The translations under genes were made by a program, and so were the position numbers. 5,159 nucleotides of DNA from NCBI GenBank assembly GCA_014379275.1, contig JACMMA010000497.1, forward strand, positions 1 through 5,159, written 5' to 3'. Every line of letters starts with the position of its first letter. Within the stretch, counting starts at the first letter, position 1. Shown here piece after piece: positions 1 through 4,647 of this stretch. The notes under the pieces were generated by a model. That model was not told where the DNA came from and did not search any database. It worked only from the letters and a program-made list of their open reading frames with translations. This DNA is from Armatimonadota bacterium (GTDB taxonomy: Bacteria; Armatimonadota; Armatimonadia; Armatimonadales; Armatimonadaceae).

Positions 1-412
1 GGACGAGGGATTTTGCCATCATTACCGGCGGCTTAACCGGCTTGGGCAACAGGGCGGGCAATTTCGGCGGGATGTATCGATCCGATGGCTCCCTGATAGC
101 CTGCGGAATGCGGTCGGAAGCGGTCTCGTTTTTTGTCGCGGACGTGATCACAGGAGAGGGTGCCGGCTTTTCCGCAACCGGCATTACCGATGTGTTGATA
201 TACGGCAGCAGGCAGTAGGCGGCAGCGGCGGTCGCCAGGGAGCTGACTATCACACGTAGTGGTGCCGCAAGCCAGAAAAAGGTCCCGCGCCGACGATTCG
301 CACGAAGGGCGGCACAAAGTATCCGGGCGGATGCTTCCGGCGAAAGCGGCGCGATCTCATCGTCTGCCGGTTTTGCGGCACGGAGCCGTGCTTCACATTC
401 GTTTTTATTCAT
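1..412 (-). CDS. Putative one-pass membrane protein, likely regulator (anti-sigma-like) of the ECF sigma factor; C-terminus beyond the window
   Basis: The frame starts at an ATG (412-410) that overlaps the sigma factor stop codon as ATGA, so the two genes are probably translationally coupled. It stays open for 137 codons to the window edge. The start has the purine-rich stretch AAGGAG eight bases upstream, inside the sigma gene. Residues 1-42 are a charged, presumably cytoplasmic head ending in the basic run RANRRR. Residues 44-70 (FFWLAAP to CLLPYI) form one hydrophobic segment, and the rest seen is a Pro/Lys-rich outer region (IPPKLPALLPKPVKPP). Genes coupled downstream of ECF sigma factors usually encode anti-sigma factors. 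The architecture fits, but the zinc-binding HxxxCxxC motif of the common class is absent, with only isolated Cys at 6, 33 and 67. The role is therefore inferred from position and topology, not from a recognised domain. The frame is preferred over a competing ORF at 33-317 because of the overlap and the sensible membrane topology. Confidence 0.7.
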   Translation of the reverse strand, partial: MNKNECEARLRAAKPADDEIAPLSPEASARILCAALRANRRRGTFFWLAAPLRVIVSSLATAAAAYCLLPYINTSVMPVAEKPAPSPVITSATKNETASDRIPQAIREPSDRYIPPKLPALLPKPVKPPVMMAKSLV

Positions 413-1047
413 CGTGTTTTCTCCTTGCCGACGTACAGCTCGCGGAATGCTTCTTTCGCACGATGCAACCGCATCTTCACACTCGGCAGTGGAAGGGAGA
501 GCACGCTCGCGATCTCCTCGTAGGATAGTTCTTCCCAATACCGGAGCACGATTACCGTGCGGAAATCCGGTTTGAGCGATGCAATCAGTGTACGAACCGC
601 GACGCGCTCGGTATCACTCATCGTGTCCGGGGCAGCTAACTCCTGTATTTCCTCGTCGGTCGTGCTGAGGCACGTCGAATCACGTCGACGCAGTAGTGTT
701 ATTGCTTCGTTCACGGCGATACGAAACAGCCATGTTTTCAGAGACGCGTCGCCGCGAAACTGAGGTAGCGCGGAAAATGCCTTGACAAAGGTGGTTTGCA
801 GAACGTCCTCGGCGTCGGCTTCGCGGCGCAACAGGCGGCGGCACAGCCGCCACACGGGTTCTTTGTACTCCGCGTAGAACTGTGCGAGCGCATTCTCGTC
901 GCCGGTTTTGGCAAGGGCGAGGTACGCCGGTTCGTGGCGAATCGTGACGCTTTTCGTTTTGCCGAACAGTTTCGCCCATAAATCGCCGGTATGTAGAGAA
1001 AGCACAGACGGCGCTTCATCGGATAAAATAGAGGTGGCAGTACTCAT
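409..1047 (-). CDS. ECF-type (sigma-70 family, group 4) RNA polymerase sigma factor
   Basis: This is an alternative sigma factor that directs RNA polymerase to a small regulon. Numbered from a possible GTG at 1095, the protein has 228 residues; from the ATG at 1047, preferred here, it has 212. On the 228-residue numbering, region 2 spans about 70-138 (AQFYAEYKEPVWRLCRRLL, then DAEDVLQTTFVKAF, then the promoter-melting and -10 recognition part LKTWLFRIAVNEAITLLRRR). A variable linker follows (about 139-167). Region 4 lies at about 168-222, with the helix-turn-helix SYEEIASVLSLPLPSVKMRL and HRAKEAFRELY. Region 3 is absent, as is typical of ECF sigmas. Neither start has a clear Shine-Dalgarno. 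The ATG is preferred because the GTG would push the gene into the control region of the divergent nuclease. The stop overlaps the start of the downstream membrane protein (ATGA), which suggests a sigma/anti-sigma operon. The ECF subgroup cannot be assigned by eye. Confidence 0.93.
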   Translation of the reverse strand: MSTATSILSDEAPSVLSLHTGDLWAKLFGKTKSVTIRHEPAYLALAKTGDENALAQFYAEYKEPVWRLCRRLLRREADAEDVLQTTFVKAFSALPQFRGDASLKTWLFRIAVNEAITLLRRRDSTCLSTTDEEIQELAAPDTMSDTERVAVRTLIASLKPDFRTVIVLRYWEELSYEEIASVLSLPLPSVKMRLHRAKEAFRELYVGKEKTR

Positions 1048-1115
1048 TCGCGGGATATTCGTGTGATTGGACGACTGAGCTGTCCGCTTTGTCACAAAGA
1101 AAGGTTTATTTTGTT
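1048..1115. promoter_or_regulatory. Compact divergent control region between ECF sigma and nuclease
   Basis: If the sigma factor starts at its ATG and the nuclease at TTG 1116, these 68 bases must hold the 5' control signals of both genes, unless promoters lie inside the coding regions. It contains a 6-bp inverted repeat around one base (CTTTGT-C-ACAAAG, 1087-1099), which could be an operator half-site pair. The purine-rich AAAGAAAGG (1096-1104) can serve as the nuclease ribosome binding site. I see no convincing sigma-70 hexamer pair on either strand and no typical ECF -35 element (GGAAC-like). Confidence 0.35.
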
Positions 1116-2102
1116 TTGAAACACCGAAGTCTACTCGCTACCGTTGCCACACTGAGCATAGTTGCCATTTTGGCCGTCACGCCGCGCACCGCACGCGCGT
1201 GGGGTGAGGTCGGTCATAAGGTGGTCGCCCGCATCGCATGGAACAATATGAAGCCCGACACACGGGCAAAACTGATCTCTCTTTTAAACGATGCTCCCAA
1301 AGATGCCGACCTGGCGAGTCTACGCCCTTCCGGGTTGAGTGAGGAGGACGCCAACCGTGCCTTGTTCGAGGCGGCGGCTTGCTGGCCCGATATCGTCCGT
1401 GCTCAGAAGACCGATGCGGAGAAGACGCGACGCGCGAAATATCACCATTCCCCCTGGCATTATTACGACGTGTACTTTGAGCAGACTGCTGACGGTGCGA
1501 TCAAGGAACGTACCGACAAGAAAAACGCCCCGGAAAACTCTATTGAGCGGCTCGGTGTTTTAACCGCGCAGCTAGGTAACACGGCGTTGCCGGCGGGAGA
1601 GCGCGCCGTTGCGCTGGCGTGGATTGAGCATCTTGTCGGGGATGTTCATACCCCTTTACACAATGTGGCCCGTGTTTCGGCGGCAGAACCGGACGGCGAT
1701 CAGGGCGGCAACCTTTTTAAACTGGAGGAGAACCCCGCCCCGGGCAAACAGTACGCGACAAACCTGCATTCGTTCTGGGATGATCTCCCGGAGTCGCAGT
1801 TCCCGCTGTCTCCGGGCGAGGACCCGGAAGCGCGCGTCGGGCGCGTCGCTCAGGCAGCGACATTCTTGCTACCGAAGGCATTGTTCGAGCGGGCAGGACT
1901 GACCCAAACCGCGCAGTATGCGCAGTGGAACCGCGAGGGTGCGGAAGTCGCTATCGCTAAAGTGTACCCTAACCTGAAGCGTAACCAATTACCGGACGCG
2001 CCCTACACACAGGAAGCAAAAAACACGGCAGTGATTGCCCTCGCCAAAGCCGGATACCGTCTTGCTGCGACGCTTGAAGCCGCACTCGCCGCCGAAAAGT
2101 AG
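1116..2102 (+). CDS. Secreted S1/P1-type zinc-dependent nuclease
   Basis: The family (S1/P1 nuclease, phospholipase C fold) hydrolyses single-stranded DNA and RNA, and often 3'-nucleotides, using three zinc ions. From TTG 1116 the protein has 328 residues. It has a short basic head (KHR), a hydrophobic core and a cleavage site TARA|WG after residue 28, so the product is exported. The mature N-terminal Trp29 and His34 match Trp1/His6 of nuclease P1. The other ligands are also visible: Asp92 (CWPD), His115 (PWHYYDV), His172, Asp176 and His182 (HLVGDVHTPLH), and His218 and Asp222 (NLHSFWDD). The internal spacings of 5, 4, 6 and 4 equal those of P1, so the enzyme should be active. An upstream in-frame TTG at 1089 would add nine residues (MSQRKVYFV) and overlap the long form of the sigma gene. 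TTG 1116 is preferred because it gives a classical signal peptide and follows AAAGAAAGG. Likely roles are scavenging nucleotides or phosphate or degrading extracellular nucleic acid. Control by the divergent ECF sigma is possible but not shown. Confidence 0.95.
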   Translation: MKHRSLLATVATLSIVAILAVTPRTARAWGEVGHKVVARIAWNNMKPDTRAKLISLLNDAPKDADLASLRPSGLSEEDANRALFEAAACWPDIVRAQKTDAEKTRRAKYHHSPWHYYDVYFEQTADGAIKERTDKKNAPENSIERLGVLTAQLGNTALPAGERAVALAWIEHLVGDVHTPLHNVARVSAAEPDGDQGGNLFKLEENPAPGKQYATNLHSFWDDLPESQFPLSPGEDPEARVGRVAQAATFLLPKALFERAGLTQTAQYAQWNREGAEVAIAKVYPNLKRNQLPDAPYTQEAKNTAVIALAKAGYRLAATLEAALAAEK

Positions 2103-2123
2103 TTTCGAACTGGCTCCCTCCCC

Positions 2124-2158
2124 GGCGTAAAAGCAAACAAATTGTTTGCTTTTACGCC
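2124..2158. terminator. Perfect 17-bp inverted repeat after the nuclease, probable transcription terminator
   Basis: The arms 2124-2140 and 2142-2158 are exact reverse complements around a single A, starting 21 bases after the nuclease stop. The inner part has the layout AAAAGC ... GCTTTT, which gives a hairpin flanked by A-run and T-run on both strands, as in bidirectional terminators. The inner stem is AT-rich and no long T-run follows the complete palindrome. A protein-binding site or cruciform is therefore an alternative. Confidence 0.6.
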
Positions 2159-2210
2159 CTCCTGTTTGTTATCATAAGGAGAAAGAACGGACTGATATCC
2201 GTATTTCCCG

Positions 2211-2224
2211 GTGAAATATTTCAC
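2211..2224. repeat. 14-bp perfect palindrome, possible operator
   Basis: GTGAAATATTTCAC is perfectly self-complementary with no spacer, a form typical of dimeric regulator binding sites. It lies in the non-coding stretch after the nuclease and about 330 bases before the group 2 sigma start, and is not close to a recognised promoter. An AAGGAG sequence at 2175-2180 upstream has no start codon at a suitable distance. Confidence 0.3.
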
Positions 2225-2235
2225 ACCTGGCGAAA

Positions 2236-2355
2236 ATGGACGGATTTAGACTATCCATCGGCATGATTTTTGCGACAAACAACTGGAAGGCGCATCTCTC
2301 CAGGAAAAACTACCTGGGAGCTGATGCCTCCGTGAAGATCAAGTGCTATCGGTGA
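2236..2355 (+). CDS. Possible 39-codon ORF, unrecognised
   Basis: ATG 2236 to TGA 2353-2355 would encode 39 residues (MDGFRLSIGMIFATNNWK ... ending ASVKIKCYR). An internal ATG at 2263 would give 30 residues. I recognise no family, and no Shine-Dalgarno precedes either ATG. The second half coincides with a long imperfect hairpin (2288-2329), so the bases may be constrained by structure rather than by coding. It could be a chance ORF, a leader peptide or a gene scrap. Confidence 0.15.
   Translation: MDGFRLSIGMIFATNNWKAHLSRKNYLGADASVKIKCYR
2288..2329 (+). other. Imperfect hairpin in the long upstream region of the SigA-like gene
   Basis: Bases 2288-2304 pair with 2313-2329 as AGGC(GC)ATC(T)CTCCAGG against CCT(G)GGAG(CT)GATGCCT, giving 14 pairs with small bulges and the loop AAAAACTA. 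It does not match a riboswitch consensus that I know (TPP, SAM, cobalamin, glycine and c-di-GMP were considered). If the region is transcribed it may be a structured leader or part of a small RNA. It could also be chance. Confidence 0.25.
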
Positions 2356-2431
2356 TGAAATCAGGTTTGCGTTTCAGGTAGTCCAGTGGAAGTCAATTTC
2401 GATCAGGTTGAGCGTTCTAAAAATATGTAAC

Positions 2432-2465
2432 ATCATCGGACCCGTTTGCAAGGGAATCATCGGAC
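2432..2465. repeat. Direct repeat ATCATCGGAC, two copies 24 bases apart
   Basis: ATCATCGGAC occurs at 2432-2441 and again at 2456-2465. The start-to-start distance of 24 bases is a little over two helical turns. It is just upstream of the SigA-like gene and overlaps the candidate promoter, so a tandem activator or repressor site is possible. Confidence 0.3.
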
Positions 2466-2473
2466 GGTAACAG
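2446..2473 (+). promoter_or_regulatory. Weak candidate promoter of the SigA-like sigma gene
   Basis: TTGCAA (2446-2451) and TAACAG (2468-2473) are separated by 16 bases. The -35 has four of six consensus bases, while the -10 is poor. Initiation here would start the mRNA about where the 2481-2506 hairpin begins, placing a stem at the extreme 5' end. Another weak candidate starts from TTGAGC at 2408. Confidence 0.2.
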
Positions 2474-2480
2474 AACACTG

Positions 2481-2506
2481 CGACAAAGCGTTTCTTCGCT
2501 TTGTCG
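2481..2506 (+). other. Perfect 10-bp stem-loop just upstream of the SigA-like gene
   Basis: CGACAAAGCG (2481-2490) and CGCTTTGTCG (2497-2506) are exact reverse complements around the loop TTTCTT, followed by TTTA. It ends 22 bases before the ribosome binding site at 2528-2534. It may be a weak intrinsic terminator or attenuator, or a 5' stabilising stem. The following T-run is too short to call it a terminator with confidence. Confidence 0.45.
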
Positions 2507-2527
2507 TTTACTTATCGCCGTGCGGTG

Positions 2528-2534
2528 AAAGGAG
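2528..2534 (+). promoter_or_regulatory. Ribosome binding site that decides the start of the SigA-like sigma factor
   Basis: AAAGGAG is followed by five bases (CAACC) and the ATG at 2540. It favours that ATG over an in-frame TTG at 2501, which lies inside the hairpin arm and would add thirteen residues unlike any sigma factor. Confidence 0.85.
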
Positions 2535-2539
2535 CAACC

Positions 2540-3532
2540 ATGACCGTTCCTACTACAGGGGCTTCGGCCCCTGTCTCGACTGACATAATCGGGCAAGAGG
2601 TGCCCCTGTCTGCCCTGTTTACGCCTCCTGTGGGCGCGGGCGGCACGCCGTCGGCTTCCTCGGAAACAGATGCAGGGGTTAACACCGCCGAAAACCGCGA
2701 CCCGGATCTGGGAAATTACTTGAACCGCCTCACCCGTAGCGCACTTCTATCGCCGGAGCAAGAAGTCGTTCTGGCGCAACGCGTCAAGCAAGGCGGATTG
2801 CAAGCCAAGACGGCGCGGGCGAAACTGATCGAAGCCAACATGCGCCTCGTCATCGCGGTCGCCAAGGCGTACCGCTCGTCGGGGATCGCGCTAGAGGATT
2901 TGATTCAGGAAGGCGCGATCGGCCTGATAACCGCGACCGAGCGGTTCGATTGGCGCCGCGGCTATCGCTTCTCGACGTACGCGACGCAGTGGATCCGTCA
3001 AGCCATCGGACGCGCCGTGGATAACAAATCGAAGAGCATCCGGCTACCCGCACATGTTTCCGAGTCGTTACGCAAGATAGACCGCGTCCGCGCCGAATAC
3101 CGCCGCGAAACCGGCGAAGAAGCGACCGCCGACGTGATCGTTTCGCGCACGGGTTTGACGCTCCGCAAGGTGACCCTGCTTCTGCAAACGCTCGCCGAGC
3201 CGGTGTCGCTCGACATGCCGGTCGGCGACGAGGATAACACGAGCCTTGGTTCGCTTCTGCATGACAGGACCGCGCCCGATCCCGAAGAAACACTGGTCTC
3301 CGCCGAGCTACGCACCGAAATTCATACCATCCTGAATACCCTGGACGAGCGGGAGAAGGTGATCATGCGGAAGCGGTTCGGCTTCGACGGCGAGGAAACA
3401 TACGTACTCCAGCAGATCGGCGAAGAACTGGCCATCAGCCGTGAGCGCGTCCGGCAGATCGAAGCGTCCGCCCTGCGAAAACTGCGCACCCTCGCCCGAC
3501 AGCGGCAACTGCGCGACTACCTGCATGGGTAG
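2540..3532 (+). CDS. RNA polymerase sigma factor, RpoD/SigA family (probably group 2)
   Basis: The 330-residue protein directs RNA polymerase core to promoters of the -35/-10 type. Residues 1-53 are a low-complexity Pro/Ala/Ser/Thr-rich head with no long region 1.1. Region 1.2 spans about 54-84 (DPDLGNYLNRLTRSALLS). Region 2 spans about 96-166, with ANMRLVIAVAKAYRSSG, LEDLIQEGAIGLITATERFD and the RGYRFSTYATQWIRQAI core- and -10-binding motif. Region 3 runs about 168-243 (RLPAHVSESLRKI onwards). Region 4 spans about 255-318, with LDEREKVIMRKRFGFDG and the -35 helix-turn-helix QQIGEELAISRERVRQIEAS. The missing region 1.1 and non-acidic region 1.1 insert, together with the short length, suggest a non-essential group 2 sigma of the RpoS/SigB-cyanobacterial kind rather than the housekeeping factor. 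That cannot be settled from one window. The gene stands alone, and its upstream region carries two hairpins and a direct repeat, hinting at regulated expression. GC in 2941-3000 and 3121-3180 counts to 65%. Confidence 0.95.
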   Translation: MTVPTTGASAPVSTDIIGQEVPLSALFTPPVGAGGTPSASSETDAGVNTAENRDPDLGNYLNRLTRSALLSPEQEVVLAQRVKQGGLQAKTARAKLIEANMRLVIAVAKAYRSSGIALEDLIQEGAIGLITATERFDWRRGYRFSTYATQWIRQAIGRAVDNKSKSIRLPAHVSESLRKIDRVRAEYRRETGEEATADVIVSRTGLTLRKVTLLLQTLAEPVSLDMPVGDEDNTSLGSLLHDRTAPDPEETLVSAELRTEIHTILNTLDEREKVIMRKRFGFDGEETYVLQQIGEELAISRERVRQIEASALRKLRTLARQRQLRDYLHG

Positions 3533-3579
3533 ACATAAGGGAGCAGACAAGTCGGGCGCGTATGTTTATTGACTCCCTG

Positions 3580-3608
3580 TTGACAAGAGTGATGAATTAC
3601 GTCATAAT
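3580..3608 (+). promoter_or_regulatory. Near-consensus sigma-70/SigA promoter
   Basis: TTGACA (3580-3585), a 17-base spacer and CATAAT (3603-3608) match the consensus at six of six and five of six positions with the ideal spacing. Transcription would start near 3614-3616. It would drive the TIGR04255-like frame, whose natural start should lie within a few bases. A second TTGAC occurs 11 bases earlier (3569-3573). Confidence 0.6.
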
Positions 3609-3617
3609 CGAGGGACC

Positions 3618-4131
3618 ACGCCGGAAACAGAATCTCCTTATCCGGTCCTACGGAACGCGCCCACCGTCGAATCTATAGCTTACTTCCAGTTCGATGGCGG
3701 CATCGAAGACGATTCGATTTTTGTCTTCCACGGAATTATCAGGGATGACTTTCCCCGCCATGCCAATACAGATGATGCGGAAGGTAACGAACACCGTCAC
3801 GTTTTCACAAGCGATGACTTGAAAAGGTTTGTTCGTGTCGGACGATACGATATTGCACACCATAAGCTTACTCCTTGTGGTGATGGAAACGATTTCCGAA
3901 CCGAACTGCGTATTGTATGGGCAGCCTTTCGCGAAGTGCTTCCCGCATTGAGAGTCACACATCTTTCCTTACGGGCAATCAACCGCATAGAACCGCCTGA
4001 CGGCGAAGGCAATCACGAGGATTATTTTGCAACGTATCCCGCCATTGGAAGCGGAGTGCCCAATGAGTTGTTCTCAGTATTCATGCGGCTTGGCTTAGTG
4101 CATCCAGAGCGCGAGAATATCAGGGCCGTAG
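3618..4131 (+). pseudogene. TIGR04255-family-like protein, no usable start codon and C-terminus lost
   Basis: The frame is open from 3573 to 4340 but has no ATG, GTG or TTG before TTG 3819, which lies in mid-domain. Read from ACG 3618, the protein begins PETESPYPVLRNAPTVES, like the usual Y..aP..E start of TIGR04255 proteins. It continues with SDDLKRFVRVGRYDIAHHKL, LRVTHLSLRAINRIEPP and EDYFATYP, the order of the family's core motifs (the RlglRYiNrI and leDYf signatures). Family function is unknown, and members occur sporadically, often in mobile or defence-rich regions. After FSVFMRLGLVHPE the frame turns into Arg/Ser-rich sequence, because the bases now belong to another gene remnant in a different frame. 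Roughly 80 C-terminal residues expected from the family are missing. GC in 3661-3840 counts to 48%, well below the sigma gene, which suggests acquisition from elsewhere. A T-to-C change in the start codon is one explanation for the ACG. A true non-AUG start is possible but unlikely. Confidence 0.6.
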
Positions 4132-4332
4132 CAAACTGGGCGGCGCGTCGCCTGTGTTCCCGTAGATGCTTTCCTTCGGGCAGGTCTCACTGTCGAGCTA
4201 CCCGACGAGGCGAGTCAGGGCGACCAAATAGGGCACTGCCACGTTCCCGGCTCGCCCGTGCAGTTCCGTGCCGCCGGTCCGGTGTTGATCGAGGCTTCGA
4301 CTCTCCTCGGTCAAGACGAGACCCTTTTGTAA
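4132..4332 (+). pseudogene. C-terminal scrap resembling a family III CoA-transferase (CaiB/BaiF-like)
   Basis: After a TAG at 4129-4131 a frame of 66 codons runs to TAA 4330-4332 without a start codon at its beginning. Its readable part includes RVACVPV, LRAGLTVELPDE, HVPGSPVQFRAAGP and STLLGQDETLL. CaiB-like enzymes end with the order PC.PV, then rG..ve.. followed by Pg.P.rfs and then aPllGqht..vL, which this follows. Full members are about 380-400 residues, so more than 80% of the gene is absent, and the gap between CVPV and LRAG is shorter than normal. The assignment rests on a short, weakly conserved tail and could be wrong. The frame is chosen over the overlapping Arg-rich continuation of the upstream ORF because its composition looks like a normal protein. 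Confidence 0.4.
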
Positions 4333-4343
4333 CCGCGTTATGA

Positions 4344-4580
4344 ATCGGCGAGGTCACCCTGGGTGCCGACGGTGAGGTGGAAGAATGGAAGGAAACCGTC
4401 AACGTCATGGTAGACCAGTTGAACGCCTTCGCCGGGGAGTTGATCCTTGTGTCGCGTGAGGTCGTGGACGAAGGACGGGCGGGCAGCCGGATGCGGGTGC
4501 GAGGCACTTCGGGGGCGTGGCAAAAACAGATCGAAAGCGTGAACGCGCTGGCGGCGAAGGTGGAAACTCCCGCGCCGTGA
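4344..4580 (+). pseudogene. HAMP-domain scrap of a sensor histidine kinase
   Basis: The 78 codons between the stop at 4341-4343 and the TGA at 4578-4580 read as IGEVTLGADGEVEEWKETVN, then VMVDQLNAFAGELILVSREV, then RGTSGAWQKQIESVNALA. This is the repeat unit of the multi-HAMP arrays in large hybrid histidine kinases (GEI.ELK.T.N.MVDQLN.FA.EV..VAREV ... V.GTWKDLT.NVN.MA). Such kinases carry many copies followed by kinase and receiver domains, none of which is here. The only start codon near the beginning is GTG 4377, which would cut the first HAMP helix and has no good ribosome binding site. A stand-alone HAMP peptide is possible, but a decayed remnant is more likely given the neighbouring remnants. 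It begins 12 bases after the CaiB-like stop. Confidence 0.65.
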
Positions 4581-4610
4581 TCTGGCGGACATTAAAATGT
4601 CCGATCACGG
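4575..4610. terminator. Interrupted inverted repeat between convergent remnants, probable terminator
   Basis: CCGTGATC (4575-4582) pairs with GATCACGG (4603-4610), and inside it GGACATT (4587-4593) pairs with AATGTCC (4596-4602) around AA. Only TGGC (4583-4586) is unpaired on one side. This gives 15 base pairs, followed seven bases later by TTTTT (4618-4622). The stop codon of the HAMP frame lies in the first arm. It sits between plus-strand and minus-strand remnants, as expected of a terminator. Confidence 0.5.
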
Positions 4611-4647
4611 TAGCATCCTTTTTACCACGGGCAAGGCGCGCAATCTT

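Noticed and set aside
33..317. 94-residue minus-strand ORF
   Set aside because: It lies out of frame with the ATGA-coupled frame, is rich in Cys and Arg, has no ribosome binding site, and lacks the membrane segment that makes the other frame convincing.
409..1095. Longer ECF sigma starting at GTG 1095
   Set aside because: It would add 16 residues with no sigma homology and reach into the nuclease control region. It cannot be excluded, because neither start has a clear ribosome binding site.
1087..1099. CTTTGT-C-ACAAAG and its resemblance to the hairpin at 2481-2506 (shared GCTTTGTC)
   Set aside because: An eight-base match is too short to claim a shared regulator site. It is mentioned only as part of the divergent control region.
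2501..2539. TTG 2501 as start of the SigA-like sigma
   Set aside because: It lies inside a hairpin arm without a ribosome binding site, whereas ATG 2540 has AAAGGAG at a five-base spacing.
2850..3293. 147-residue minus-strand ORF inside the sigma gene
   Set aside because: It is an Arg/Ser/Cys-rich antisense shadow of a GC-rich, clearly conserved sigma coding region.
3648..3962. 104-residue minus-strand ORF
   Set aside because: It is antisense to the frame with TIGR04255-like motifs on the plus strand, and no family is recognised in it.
4132..4343. Continuation of the TIGR04255-like frame to the TGA at 4341
   Set aside because: The sequence becomes Arg/Ser-rich without family resemblance, while the neighbouring frame reads as a CaiB-like tail.
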